Shown piece by piece: positions 1 through 11,666 of a DNA stretch of 37,146 nucleotides. Each line of letters opens with the position of its first letter. Position 1 is the first letter of the stretch. The stretch comes from Cladorrhinum sp. PSN259 (taxonomy: Eukaryota > Ascomycota > Sordariomycetes > Sordariales > Podosporaceae). The notes below the pieces were generated by a model. The model had not been told where the DNA came from. It worked only from the letters and a program-made list of their open reading frames with translations, and made no database searches. The stretch lies in the NCBI GenBank assembly GCA_033725935.1, contig MU867153.1, forward strand, positions 1-37,146, given 5' to 3'. The position numbers and the translations under genes were made by a program.

Positions 1-95
<95 letters not shown>

Positions 96-123
96 ATCTT
101 GTTTTCTTTCTATCTTGTTTTCT
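1..123. repeat. TTTC tetranucleotide microsatellite
   Basis: Uninterrupted TTTC repeats run from the window edge to about position 94. They are followed by a degenerate stretch with two copies of a TATCTTGTTTTC-like unit. The array is cut by the window edge, so its full length is unknown. Confidence 0.95.
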
Positions 124-495
124 CTTTAGTTTTAGATAGTTGACTACACAGTCTATCATTCTTGCAGGCTCGCCTTAAGTTCCATAACTGACCATAAACA
201 GTACCGAGACTCCCAAACCGCATACGACGGCACCTTCAACAGTTTTAGTTACATGACATGACTCGGAGGAGCACACACACGAAAACGGACTAGCCCCTGG
301 TGTTTAGACTAACAGTAATGCTGCAACACAGATCATATTGTAGTCGTAGACACGGTCAGAAAAACAGTGCACTATTATTCATAACTGTGGATCCATGCTT
401 GTATCCCAACGGCACCATCTCGAATTTGATCACCAGGCAACAAGCCAGTTCCAACAATTCCGCCAACTCTCTCTGGGTGCAATCCCCCTGGTTAC
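124..495. other. no gene seen
   Basis: I see no supported gene here. A 67-codon plus-strand open frame lies in the interval but has no recognisable domain, start context or splice structure. Confidence 0.5.
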
Positions 496-858
496 CTAGT
501 TAAGCCATGAAAAGGAACGATCAGACAGAAAGAGACTGATATCGAGCGAAAGGACGCCTGCAAGTCCGATACTGACTGTCGTAGATAGCGTTATCAAACG
601 CTCACGGTTAGCCAATTTTTCCTCACACTTAACATGGGGATCCTTGTTGTCCTCCGTGCGGAGGTAGGCAGTTTCACTATAGATAAACTTACCAGGGGCC
701 CCATTCTCGACGACGATGGCTGTGCCACACAACGGCACGACCAGGTCAGTCAAGCAAGCGACAATCTGCCACTGATCGCCAGTAGCCCTCTTCTTTCCCG
801 AGGGGGGTCTGATATAGCCATAGGTGCCAAGGGTGAAATCGCGGCCACCGACATTCAC
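496..858 (-). CDS. doubtful fragment of an unrecognised protein
   Basis: This minus-strand frame encodes about 120 residues. The first half (GGRDFTLGTYGYIRPPSGKK, then a hydrophobic stretch around VACLTDLVVPLCGTAIVV) looks protein-like. The frame stays open upstream to a TGA near 894, and the first codon here is GTG, so a true start or an upstream exon is missing. After the motif ENGAP there is a GTAAGT donor, with a GGCTAACC branch-like site and a CGACAG acceptor about 114 nt further on. The last third is therefore probably intron rather than coding. I do not recognise the family. It could be an exon of a gene I failed to assemble, a truncated remnant, or a chance frame. Confidence 0.25.
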   Translation of the reverse strand: MNVGGRDFTLGTYGYIRPPSGKKRATGDQWQIVACLTDLVVPLCGTAIVVENGAPGKFIYSETAYLRTEDNKDPHVKCEEKLANRERLITLSTTVSIGLAGVLSLDISLFLSDRSFSWLN

Positions 859-3472
859 GTTGGCTGGGGAAAAGTCAGTATTGGTATTGAATCAATTTGT
901 TTTAATTCCCTATTTCATTTTCAAACCCCCCCGCCTCCCCTTTTTTTTTTCGAAATGGGGAAATAATGAGACGGAAAAAAGGGGAGAATAAGGAAAGAAA
1001 GAGAGAGAGAGAGAAGGAGATATCTAACTTGTTGCGTCAGCCGTGACGGGAAGAACCGTGCAGATGTTGCCTGGCTGGGCACAGATTGATCTTGGTGCTT
1101 AGCTGTCTCTCCGCAAGCTCGGAACCCTCGACGGGGAGGGCAGCGCAGGTGGCAAGGCGGCCAGCCGCGACGGCCGTGACGGACTGAGCGAAGGGATGCG
1201 TACATGATGGCGAACAGCAAATTTGGTTTCCGGTCTGAGGGTTTCTCTTTTCGATGCTGCGGGACGGCGAGAGACGAAGACACTGGGAGCTCAGAACCGA
1301 ATCCTTCTGTCGATGAGGAGCTTGAGAAAAATCCCCACAGAAAGGGAGGAAGAGACACGGATATTTATGCTCAACCAAGGCACCTTGACCAAGCATTCTG
1401 GAGATTTTCGACTGTCGATAGTGCTTCTAGTTTGCGAGCTGAATATGGCCTAGTACCGACAGCTAGCCGGAGAGTCTACTCCGTGAGCGAGAGACAGTAG
1501 GTTCCGAGGATTGCATCCGTGACATCATAGAGACAAGCCTATGATGAAGATCTGCATGGAAGGGCTACCAAAATAAGATTGATTATTGGCCATGGTGTCA
1601 GCTGGGACTAAATCGTAGCACCCCCTTTGAGTGTCGGTCTCGAGATATAATCTAGCATAATTCGATCAACAGCATGGCCTCGAGAGACACAGCAGTGGCC
1701 CCCCTACAATTGTCCTATTTCATCGGCATGAGACTCGTGTTTTCTTTCCCTTTCAACTGGCCTTTTTCTTGATGTCATTTGGTAATGAAGCAACCGAATT
1801 AATGCAAATTCGTATTGACTACGGTCGCTCCTGCCCTAGAGGCACCAGACTGGGAAGTGAGGAGTCATGTCATGGGTGCCTGCCGAGGGCTGTGGCCCTT
1901 GCCGCCCTCTGTTGCTTTCTGCACGCAATGCCCACTTCAAGCGCCGTACTCTTTTTGTGACCCAACTGCGGAGGTAAAAGCTTACAGACGTCAATTTCCA
2001 CTGGCCCTGCCAGATCCACGTTCTTTCCTTTCCACCGTGCACCTATCTACAGACTACAAGGGACCTCCGCCTCGCGATCACACGCCGACACCAACATCGA
2101 CAAACACAGCTTCCATCACAGGCCCACTCAACCAATTCACACATATTCACGAAAGGCACTTCGGTAGTCGAATTCAACAACGGTTAAAGTCAACGGCGGT
2201 TCAGTGGCCCAACAAGCAATTCTGAGCATCTGTAGTCGCCGTACCGAACAAAAACAACTTTCTAAACAACTTGAATGCACCACACTTGATGTAAGAAGAG
2301 GCACCTGCCTCTACCTAAGCGTTGATAGACACAGCCATTCTGTTTAAGCAGCCACTGCACCACATAGCACAGCTCTGTTACTCGATTCGATCCTTGGCTC
2401 TGGCTCCCTCGTTAGATTTCCCGAGTGCCGCCATCTGCGATCAAAACCCGCCTTTTCAGGCCTTGTGCTTCCGTTTGGTCGGGTGGTGGAGGACAACAGT
2501 AACTTCAGTTGGGCAGCCATGAGCTAGGATCGTGCTAATCGTCTTCAAAGGTCGCGATAGGAGCTTGAGTATACACCCGGGGGGAGTTGTGAGTTATAAT
2601 GAAGATTTTTTTTGGAAGTGTTTGATGACTGGATGATCAGAACGGACAGTTCAGGACAATCATGTACCTAATCAATCACTGACTTCGTATTCAAGAACGC
2701 TGTATCTATCTACATCTCATACAGTCGAGTTTCTGCCCTTGAATGATCTGATGGAAGCACAACGCCGTCGACGATGACCCCAAGATAACAGGTTATTCGT
2801 CCACCGACCGCTTAATTTCTGCCCTTCAATGACACCATGTATATTGCCCTGTCGCTAATCTCTCAATTCGGGCCATTTCTTCCAATAACTGTACAGGAGG
2901 ATACCAGTTCACCCGGATCCAATGAACTTGGAACGCACGCATGTCCCCCCAAGAAGAATAAAGACGTATCTCGAAACCCAACAAAAGCACCAAGGCCTTG
3001 ACTTCTAAAGCTCTCAATTCTCTCGGCATCATCCACTAAGCCTGAATCTCGTTAGCGCCTCCAACGTTACACAAGTTTCCCCCAAATCAAGAAATACCTT
3101 CGGACAATTGCCCCGCAAAAGCCTTAGATTCGCGTTCCCCTGCAATACAGTTTCCGAGCGTGCCAGCGAAAAACCCTGCCACGGATCACAGATCGGTTCA
3201 GCTACGCCAACACCTTGGATCTATTGATTGATACCGGGATTTCTATTCGTGGGACCAGTAGCCTGAGCTAATTGAATGCACACCATCACTAGGGTAAGGC
3301 GCAGTTGGTACAGATATTTAGAAGCAAGGATGAGAATTCTCGGGTTATTAAATGATCGCATTCCCCCGCTTCACTTTTTGATGAATCGCGATAGCTCCGA
3401 CTTTCCCAGCAGTCCACACAAGGATCATCATCATCATCATCATCAGCGGCAGACTACATAGGTTGTTGCAAG
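859..3472. other. long gene-poor stretch
   Basis: No gene is supported over about 2.6 kb. Short frames occur on both strands (for example plus strand 1815-2225) but have biased, repetitive composition and no domain signature. Low-complexity pieces are a C/T-rich run at 927-951, GA repeats around 990-1019 and a (CAT)n run at 3424-3445. The last lies in the likely 5' leader of the esterase gene. Confidence 0.5.
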
Positions 3473-4477
3473 ATGGCTTCACTCGGCAACTGGTCCTTTA
3501 CGGCTTTCCCGCCGTTTCCCGCTACTGTTATCCCTAATTACGCCTTTTGGAATGCTACCAATGAATCCAAGAACTTGACCTACCAGATTGGTGTCTCCTG
3601 GCCCTTCGAGTGGGAGTCTCGTGAGGTTACCAACAAGACGGCCCTGACAATGCAAGCAGCCTCCTACACATGTATTTTCCGACTCACTGTTTTGTACTGA
3701 CAATATGAACCTGCTAGGTACGTTACCGATGGCAACGCCTATGGTCTCACTGCGGCCGAGAGCTTTAAGCGGCGCAAACCCGTCGACGCGGCGCAGCCTG
3801 ACAGTGTCGTTGTGACTATCGGTTACCCGCTGAGCAATCACGTCTACGATCTTTCGCGTCGGTTCGTTGATTTGCGCCCGCCGCTTCCGGGCCCCGAGGG
3901 CGATCCGCCGTCGGGTGCCGACGATTTCATTGCCTTCATCAACGGCACCCTCCGCCCGTGGGTGCAAAACACCGTCTTCCCCTCTGTCACTTTTACGCGC
4001 GACGCAATTTACGGCCATTCATTCGGTGGCATATTTGTTGTCTATGCTCTCATTGCTTACCCGGGCATGTTTGACACGTATCTCGCTGCGACGCCGACCA
4101 TGATTTGGAATAATGGAACTTTGCTAGACGAGGTCACGCGGCGATGGGGAACGGGGAGTTTACAGGAGGACCCCCTTTTGGCATGCGCAAACCACACTAG
4201 TACAACTGCGGAAAAGAAGCCGGCTGTGTTTATTACGTATGGGTCGGCCGAGCAGTTCCCTCAGCGGCGGCGCACCGAGACGGAGGATGCATTCCAGGAG
4301 AGAAAGGAGCTTTGGCAGTCGTTTAAGCAAACAGACGTGACGAACGAGTTGTTTTACCGCATCCAGGGCAGCCGGCGGACGAGAGATGTAACGCTCAAGG
4401 AATATGTAGGACAGGATCATGCGGGGGTGGCTGCGAGCACTCTAGCGGATGGGATAGGGTATTTTGTGGATTGGTGA
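3473..4477 (+). CDS. alpha/beta-hydrolase, siderophore esterase-like (putative esterase family)
   Basis: Two exons, 3473-3651 and 3718-4477, give 312 residues, the usual size for IroE/SidJ-type esterases (esterase D family, PF00756) that hydrolyse ferric siderophore esters or similar substrates. Visible family motifs are SWPFEW near residue 45, YVTDGNAYGLTA from residue 61, the nucleophile elbow GHSFGG with Ser161, and GQDHAG with the likely catalytic His294. No signal peptide is evident, so a cytosolic enzyme is expected. The 66-nt intron has a GCAAGC donor (GC-AG type), a TACTGAC branch site and a TAG acceptor. It is the only splice I found that restores the frame and the ALTM-YVTDGN family sequence. 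The GT at 3672 gives a premature stop. Substrate is inferred from family only. Confidence 0.88.
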
Positions 4478-5253
4478 AGGGTGACGGAGGAATGCTGTGT
4501 TGGATATCGCATGATGTATTTGGGTTCTAATACACATATCAAGTTCGAATGGATTGTTATGTAAGGGAGATCTGGGCATCCTCATAGAGGATTTAAATAC
4601 TCCTCAAATAAGGGCTTTGACTTGTCGCATTTTACATGGTTAAACCAGTGTTATACTGCGTAAGGGATTAAAACGGTAAACTAAGTAGATATCGCTTTCG
4701 AGCGTGCCAGCAAGGAATATAGTGAGGCAGAGCCTGTCGCCTTCCTGTTTCGACGCAAGGTAGTAGCTAGTTTGAACCTTTTTTTCAATAGGCAAAAACC
4801 CGCCAGGTGACCATTTCGGTCCCCAGATATGCAACCATTCAGAGGTAAAACAGCCCAATGGGCACCACTGTTTGTAATCTATATCTGCAACTCGGATGCA
4901 ACGAATGATTTCGATGTGGCTGTATACCGGTCAACAAATATGATAACACAAAGCTAAACCCACAAATTATGTTCCAGCCCTTCGGTGACATCCTCCCGAC
5001 TAACCACTTCCATAGACTCATCATATAAATGTCTCCACTTGTGCCGTCCGCCGGCAATAAGATAGCCGCTGTTCATTACAGCAGGGCATATTACTACTAT
5101 ATACCAAGTTACTCATCGTATGCCCCGTTACTTGGAGCTGAGTGAGAATTAAAAACATACCCCAAAAAAAAACTTTAAAAAAAAACTTTTCGCTAGTGTT
5201 CAATGGGGAAAAAAACAAAGACAGATAGATGCCAACTAGCTAGCCATTGATCG
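4478..5253. other. intergenic, convergent 3' ends
   Basis: This 776-bp stretch separates the 3' ends of the esterase (+) and the rhodopsin-domain gene (-). It should hold both 3' UTRs. No further gene or RNA is seen; short minus-strand frames here show no domain signature. An A-rich run lies near 5161-5187. Confidence 0.6.
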
Positions 5254-6368
5254 CTATACTAGAGTTTGCTGACTTGACGAGTCAAGTGGCTGACGACGAT
5301 GAAACAGCTTCCTCCTGGGGTCGAGAGCATTGAGTGCGTACGAGCGAGTACTGTTCTCGGAGTGCTCTCCGCTGCTGCCCAGCAATCCAACTCTCCTCAA
5401 CATCTTCTCAAACGGGGATTTGAGACACGGCAAGGTGCCAGCAATAATGCCCATCTCGTCCTCGAGAATGGACCAAGTCACCAGCGTGACGCTATCCCAC
5501 AATGAGTCCTTGGCACGCCCATATCTTGACGCGAATGTTAACTTGACCCCTACAATCGCGGCAGTGAATACCCCGAGGCCTAGGAGAAAGGCCACCAGCA
5601 TTCTCTCGCGGAGACTCCGCCGGATGTTGCCCAGGAAGGTGAGGGGAATGAGGGCAAAAATGACGTCGCTGATGATGCCGATGGCGCTCCTAACGTAGAT
5701 GGCTATAGTTATGTAGTGTATCGGCCAACAATCTTGAACGTCGGTTTTGTACTGCCAAGCAACAGAGACAGGCCTGCATCGCACCAGCGGCATAACAGTG
5801 GCGACGGTGGCGGTGCCGACCTGGACGGCGCACATGGAGTACAAGAAGATGTGCCAGGCTCTCCCGGTCTTGAGCCGCATCAGCAGGAAGGCGATGGCAA
5901 TCTTGCCGAGGGCGACGGCCCAGAACGACGGAAACTGGCCGAGGAAGATCAGCTTGCTGGCCTTCACCTGGTCCTCAGCACTGATGTAGAAGTTGTGGCG
6001 GCCGAAACCGTAGCGGGCGGCAGATAGCGAGATGCCAAGCTGCACGGTCGTCGCAATCTAAACCTGGGGTAGTCACACCTGTGTTAGCAAGTCTAGACCC
6101 GAGACTAACGGAAGAGAAATCTGACCAGAGCTAAAGTAACGGCCGCGTCGTCCCGGCTGAGTTGCATGACTGGTCGAGCCCTGGTATAAACACGCATGCC
6201 TACTAGTAGGGTGCACAAGACGTGGATGGGAATAAGTGGGCCGAGCATCCTGCTGATGCGGCACTCATCGGGCCCAGGCGGACCGTGTGGGGACGGCGGC
6301 TCCATTGTCCAAGAAATAATATGGGGTTTTTGTGACACGCTTGTGTCTGGAGTGGGATGCAACTTCAA
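5254..6368 (-). CDS. seven-helix integral membrane protein, fungal rhodopsin-domain/PTH11-like family
   Basis: Exon 1 is 6368-6126 and exon 2 is 6057-5254, giving 348 residues. The 68-nt intron has donor GTCAGA, a GCTAAC branch and a TTTAG acceptor. Hydrophobic segments lie at about residues 42-60, 74-96, 117-142, 149-175, 197-224, 234-256 and 269-293. Family hallmarks are MRVYTR after helix 1, the RDD motif before helix 2, the paired cysteines of CRP (175) and CWP (191) in the loop between helices 4 and 5, and WSILE...GIIAGTLPCLK in helix 7. The cytoplasmic tail is Ser-rich. These proteins are plasma-membrane receptors or receptor-like proteins. PTH11 itself senses surfaces during plant infection, but ligand and partners of this one are unknown. 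An alternative start is Met22 (6305). Confidence 0.88.
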
Positions 6369-6802
6369 CGAACATAAATGGTCGTCCTCGTCGAAACTAA
6401 CAGTGAAGATCCATTTTATTTGGAGTTAGTTTGTTGCCCATCGCAAAAAATAAACTCTGTCACTTGATTTCTCTTTGCTTTTTCTTCCCTTTTTTGCCCC
6501 TTTTCAGTCTGTGGGAAGTCCCACTTTTGCTTGTGAGCTGGCTCCATTCATTTCCACTGTTGAGAGTGGGGTGTCTCAGTTGCGTCAGGAGACTGGGCAT
6601 CTGGGGAGAGTGGCGTTAAGGAGAGGAGTTCAGCGGTCAGCACACCGGAAAATAAAACGTCGCTGACCAAGTCAACTACCTATAGCTTTGAATTCGAACT
6701 AGTTGACTAACTCTACACCCAGCTAAGATATAAGGATGACAAGTGCTGTATCATCACGAACATCTTGCATATGCCCTGCATTCAACGTCCATCATCCCTC
6801 CC
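6369..6802. other. intergenic, upstream of the rhodopsin-domain gene
   Basis: This 434-bp interval holds the promoter of the minus-strand membrane protein gene and the 3' end of the secreted-protein gene. It is T-rich with pyrimidine tracts near 6470-6510. No gene is seen. Confidence 0.55.
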
Positions 6803-7310
6803 CTACCATATGCGCTCCAGCGGGAAATCCTTAGGTCCAACATAAGCCGTGTAATCCCCAGTCGGAGTAACGCCCTTGATGACCTGGATCTGGTCGCTAG
6901 GGATGAAATGCGCGCCCCGAGTGAAGCTAAGACGAGAGACCTGAACACTGACGATGACGGTCATACCGGTCTCGTTTCGGAGGACGTCGAAAGTACGCGA
7001 TGAGGGAAGGCAGGTGCCGCCTTGGATCTCGGGGAGGGTTCCCGGTCCGCCCACGCCGGAAGCGGTGCAGTCGTAGCCTTGGGTGTCCATGGTTCCGGGC
7101 ATGAAGGCATTCAGGGAGTAGCTGTCTCGTGTTAATACTTGTTTGGATGGGAAGTGTTTTGGTGAGAGTTGGGGGGCGGAAGGCTTACAAGCACATAGCG
7201 CTGTGAGGGACGCAACTGGCGGTGAAGTTGCGGGCTTCGAAAACAACATCGCGGGTGGTGATGACGGCCGCAGAAGCAGCACTGGTCAGTGCAAGAAGTG
7301 AGAGCTTCAT
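6803..7310 (-). CDS. small secreted four-cysteine protein, hypersensitive-response-inducer-like
   Basis: Exon 1 is 7310-7189 and exon 2 is 7121-6803, giving 146 residues. The 67-nt intron has a GTAAGC donor, a TATTAAC branch and an ACAG acceptor. Residues 1-15 form a signal peptide (MKLSLLALTSAASAA). The mature part has four cysteines (33, 40, 59, 78), compatible with two disulfides, and the pattern FTASCVPHSAMC that I associate with fungal hypersensitive-response-inducing and Alt a 1-like (AA1-like) secreted beta-barrel proteins. Length and cysteine number fit that group. Such proteins are apoplastic, and some trigger plant cell death, but activity here is only inferred. The gene is divergently placed from the HET gene at 8367 with about 1 kb between. 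Confidence 0.8.
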
Positions 7311-8366
7311 TTTTGGAATTGGCGGGTTGGGGTGCCGTGAATTGAATAGTGGTTTAAAAAAGTAATTCAGTCTGGTGCCTGTGAGTCGGTTTCTTGTGCT
7401 TGAGTCAATTTCGAAGAACTCTTACTTGCAGGTGAAAGCACCAGAGAAATAAGGCAGGACGGCTGCATTTAACTACATGTACTGATGCAAATACCTCGGT
7501 GCAAAGGGATAACGACGATGATCAGTGGACTCGGCACTCGTATTCACCTCGAGTGTGGAGTAAGTTAACAGTCTGTCCCAGTCAGTCGCCTGATTCGTGT
7601 TTAAATAACGTTCCATTGAGCCTACCAATCCTCAGGCATTGTAGCCACACGTCATCTCTAGCGAGAGCTTGATGGCCAAGCCAAGCTGTGAACTCCGTTG
7701 ACCGTCGCAATATGTCGTATCGATATCTTGGCACAGATTTTAGTGGGTTCTATATCGCTACGTCATATGGCCATCCAGACAGAGACTTTATCCAGCACCA
7801 GGTCTTGTCGAATTAGTGCGTGTCTCAGCTGAATTCCTGCGGAACCATGGCCGGGAGTGTCGGAAATATGGGTCCAAGAAATAGAGCATAGCTGATCTAC
7901 CGGATGATTTGTCATGCCGAAGGTCGAGCTGGTCCAAACCACAGAAGTCTGTGCGCCGTATAAAATCTTTATATAGATTATTAAGTAATGTATAGCTAGT
8001 TATTAAGGACAAAAGGACTTGGAAGTCTCAAGATAACTAATGAAAAGTTACTTGATTTAATTAGCAATAGGAATATTAAATATACTGAGTATAAGAATTA
8101 CAATTATCCTAAGTCTTTGCTTAGCTTCTATGCTGGGGGAGGAAGTCGACCCCCGGACCTCATCTAACACATGCGACTGGAAGCCGAACACGGTGTAGCA
8201 TCAGTGATTGCTAGTTTTAAGCGACTGAGGAATCCCAAAGCGGGGACTTCGGAATAAAGCTCAGCGGAGACTCCTAAACAACCCCTTCAACACTGCATCG
8301 CATCGTCGGCAATTCATGAATAATAGGTTGTAACAATTTTCACCCCGAGTCTAGCCATCTCTAACC
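7311..8366. other. divergent intergenic region with transposon relics
   Basis: This region separates the secreted-protein gene (-) from the HET gene (+) and must hold both promoters. It includes a copia LTR relic (listed separately). An AT-rich patch at 7960-8110 is followed by a GC-rich segment (8130-8200), an abrupt composition change that suggests further element debris. No gene is supported. Confidence 0.5.
7870..7940 (+). mobile_element. degraded copia LTR fragment, same family as the LTR at 32370-32608
   Basis: Positions 7886-7923 match the reverse complement of 32518-32554 at 34 of 37 aligned positions plus a single-base gap, with the shared core CATAGCTGAT-N-TACCGGATGAT. Weaker similarity extends on both sides (GGGTCxAAG upstream, TGGTC downstream). 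In the LTR's own direction the relic lies on the plus strand. No second LTR, internal coding sequence or clear target duplication was found, so this is a remnant of a solo LTR or of a deleted element. Confidence 0.7.
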
Positions 8367-10694
8367 ATGGATGACCCAACAAACACCCCACCAATCTACG
8401 AATATCAGCCCCTTGACAGCGCGACCCAAGAAATCCGACTGGTGCATCTATTACCAGCAGAAACTTTCTCGGATTCCATTCGACTATGTCTCGTCCACGC
8501 GGCGTTTCCTCGGCATCGGCCACCTCCCCAGCCGGCGAGGGATGCCCAGCTCTTTGAGCTGCTTGAGAGGGAGTTGTCCTTCCCCTGGTGCCTCGAGGAG
8601 ACCACATCAGGCCAGCTAATCGCCTTCAACGTGGTCACGGGCCAGACGCACCTGCTCGAGGACCCCGAACTGCAACCTGCAACATCCGTCTTATCACCTG
8701 CCGATGAGTTCGAGCCGAGATACGAAGCCTTGTCGTATACCTGGGGAGACGCCGGCGTGTCCGAGTTCGCCGCCATCGAGGGCGCAGCAGACGGCGGCGG
8801 CGTCCGACGCCTCGGCATCCGCCAGAACCTAGCCTCGGCCCTCCGCCATCTGCGGCAGCCGACCGACCCCCGCGTGCTGTGGATTGACGCAATCTGCATC
8901 AACCAGGACGATATCCCGGAGCGCAATCAACAGGTGAAGCGCATGATGGAGATTTATACGCTCGCGCGGCGGGTGATTGCCTGGCTGGGCAACGGAGATG
9001 AGTCTAGCGAGCGGGCGCTCGAGGCGCTGCGGCACGTCGGCAGCCAGCTCCGCTCCACCAAATCCGGGCGCGTCATCGCCGCCCCTGGCGCTGCTGAGCC
9101 GCGGCTCTGGCGCAACGACACGCCGCCGTCCTTCACACCAGACATCTGGCACTCCGTTTTGGAGCTGGTAGAGCGGCAATGGTTCTACCGTATCTGGTGC
9201 TGGCAGGAGATCAAGCTCGGCAGCCGCGGCGCCGTCCTCCAGTGCGGGCACGTCACGATCCGCTGGCGCGACTTCTGGCTCGCCGTGCTCTGCCTCCACA
9301 ACAAGGACACATTGCCATCCCGCCACTTCCGCGAGCGCTGCCGGCACATCGTCTTCCTCCAGTACGAGGGCGAGTCAGTCGCTAACTTGCTCGATACGGC
9401 GAGGAGCAAAGGCTGCGCGGACCCCCGCGACAAGATCTATGGCCTGCTGGGCATCACGCCGGCCTATTTTGCCTCGCGCGTTACGGTCGACTACCGCCGC
9501 CCCCCCGCGCGCGTATATAAGGACGCATTCATGGCGCACCTGCAAGCTACACAGCGCCTGGACCTCCTTAAGCACTGTAACCTTGATGAGCGCGGGGATA
9601 TTGGTGGTCCGTCGTGGGTGCCCGACTGGTCGAGGACCGAGTTCGCGGCGCCTATCCTAAGCGAGCAGCTGTCTTCCGGCATATCGCGAGCCTGGTTCAC
9701 GTATGATGAAGAGGATCCCGGGAAGTTGCGGGTCATTGGGACGCAATACACCACCATTGGGAGCGTCAGTGCGGCGGTGGCGTCTAAGGCGGAAGACGAG
9801 ACGCTTATGATAGTAAAGGAATGGTATGACCAGCTCCCGCAGCTAGTCGCCGAGAAGACGGCATACCATGACGATGACATGGAAAGAGCCTTCATTCTGT
9901 CCCTCTGTATGAACCGGACCAGCGAGCGCAACCCGGACAACCACTTCTTGTCGGTTCACCAGTGGGTGACCATGCTGCAAAGCATCTTGCGGCTCGAACC
10001 GGACGGCGGCGGTGGCGGCGACAACGGCGATCCATTATACCAGAAGAGGGAGATCGCTAACATTATACAGAAGATCCGAGGGCGCCGGTTCATCGTGACC
10101 GAGTCCGGCCATTTTGGGACGGCTCCGGCCGGGGCGCGGGTTGGTAAGACAGTCTCTTGTTTGCGTGCTCGGGTTTTCCCCGTGTTCTTTAATACCTAAT
10201 CATGGGTAGGGGGTCTTTTAGCTGACTAGGTACCTACCTATATATTGTTATCTACAGGCGACGTGGTCTCGCTTTTGCTGGGGACGTATGCGCCCATTAT
10301 CCTGCACCCGACATCCTCCGCCTCCAAACTTCCGACGGAATTGTTCCAAGTTGTGGGCGAGTGCTACCTGCATGGCCTCTCTGACGCCCTGGGGCTGCTC
10401 GGGCCGGTCCCGGATCCGTGGCGGCCCATCATCACTGGTGACGCGCTGGGCCGCCAGCGTCAATGGTTCCTAGACGTCGTCACTAGGCGGCGCACGCTCG
10501 AGGATCCCCGGCTACCGCCGCTGCCCTACCGGGGGTGGGAGCGCGCTGTATACGAGAGGAGCGTAGAGGACCCGGCGGTGTTTGAACGTTTTGTGCACGT
10601 CGAGACCGGCGAGACGGTGAACTACGACCCGAGAATGTCTGCCGAGGCGTTGGAGGCGCGAGGCGTGTGCTTGAGGACGTTTGTGTTGGTGTAG
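8367..10694 (+). CDS. heterokaryon incompatibility (HET) domain protein
   Basis: Exons 8367-10143 and 10258-10694 encode 737 residues. The 114-nt intron has a GTAAGA donor, a GCTGACT branch and an ACAG acceptor, and joins GARVG to DVVSLLLG. The opening YEYQPLD is a typical N-terminus for this class. The HET domain (PF06985) is clear from YEALSYTWGD (about 119-128), LWIDAICINQDD (171-182) and the following ERNQQV...IYTLARRVIAWLG. After it come WFYRIWCWQE, DPRDKIYGLLG and a C-terminal GDVVSLLLG / YLHGLSD module. All are standard in long fungal HET proteins. HET domains (TIR-related) act in vegetative incompatibility and cell death. The gene lies 972 bp upstream of a NACHT gene in the same orientation. 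Reading frame intact. Confidence 0.93.
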
Positions 10695-11666
10695 GGGGGG
10701 TAGGCTTCCAGTTTCACATAGCTGTAACGGATGACTAGGGGAGCGTAGGGGACAACTTTGCATAAGAAAAATTGTAATTTAAAATTATGAACATTTCGAA
10801 GACAAGAGTCTACGAGCTAGAAACTGCAAGTGACTTGATACCCAATGCCTGCAATGAAATATCGACCGCTAGTATGATAATTTAAGTTACTGTCACCACT
10901 AGCTTAAAGGCGGGCGGCGTCCGCGCGTAGCTTGAGCGCCATCTGCACTCGATCTTACGGCCAGCGTGCTGGGTAAAGCTATAATACGCCTTAGTCATCT
11001 CGATGCGGGCCGACATCCAATTGTAGGTAGTAATTTGGCCGTCGGGCTGCGTGATAGTCTTCTTCAGCGGCACATGGAAGCTGCAGCGTGCTCGACGAGG
11101 TGATGGCGATGTTTTCCGTCTTGCTAGTGTAATGTAGGATCGAACTCGATAATCGCTACGATAAAAGTCTTAAATTGAAGGCTCGATCTAATTAAAGTTG
11201 ACGAAACTAGGAAAAAAAAAATTTAATTTTTTTTTGGATTACTACCTTGAAATTATCTCTTCGTATATTAAGTTTAATATCTGTCATTATTAGCGGAGTC
11301 TCCTGAACCAAGGAAGTTTGGGTTTAAAATATTGTTTGGATTTAATATAGCAAATCGACCACATGAAAAAGATCCAAAGCCGGGAAGGAAGTCTGTGCTG
11401 AGATAACCGTCAACCTGTCTCGTCCTGAGCTGCTGGTGCCTGCGAGTTGATCGCCGAGTGGTAGTGTGGGTTACCAGCGGTGGTTGGGGTAGAGAGACAC
11501 CTTCTGCGAAGCTGCGCCACCTTTTTGGTGGCGGCGCAGTAAGATCGCGTGGTTGCACGAAGCAATTAAAAATGAGACGTGCTTTTTCTTCGTCCCTTGC
11601 CTTCTTATTGAACCCGCAGCTCAGGGTCGTCCCTGTCTGCCCTTTCTCTACCCACATACCAACACA
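10695..11666. other. intergenic between HET and NACHT genes
   Basis: This 972-bp stretch holds the HET 3' end and the NACHT promoter. A minus-strand frame at 10882-11073, open further upstream, looks partly protein-like but has no start and no domain I recognise; it may be a gene remnant. A homopolymer A run followed by a T run at 11211-11236 could form a hairpin. Nothing else is seen. Confidence 0.5.

Noticed and set aside
921..1396. Two overlapping minus-strand frames of ~120-145 codons
   Set aside because: They overlap in different frames, include C/T homopolymer and GA-repeat translation, and resemble no family.
1815..2225. 136-codon plus-strand frame
   Set aside because: No domain, biased Pro/Thr/Ser composition, overlapping frames of similar length and no convincing leader or splice context.
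3672..3717. GT-AG intron (46 nt) in the esterase gene
   Set aside because: It shifts the frame to an early stop. The GC donor at 3652 restores frame and family motif.
5299..6027. Plus-strand frames opposite the rhodopsin-domain gene
   Set aside because: Antisense shadows; the minus strand has clear helices and family motifs.
7788..8012. 74-codon minus-strand frame
   Set aside because: It crosses the copia LTR relic and is best explained as non-coding element debris.
8405..9940. Long minus-strand frames opposite the first HET gene
   Set aside because: They are GC-rich antisense shadows of a well-conserved coding sequence and have no domain signature.
10882..11073. 63-codon minus-strand frame
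   Set aside because: Some protein-like texture, but no start, no recognisable domain and no splice partner; mentioned only in the intergenic entry.
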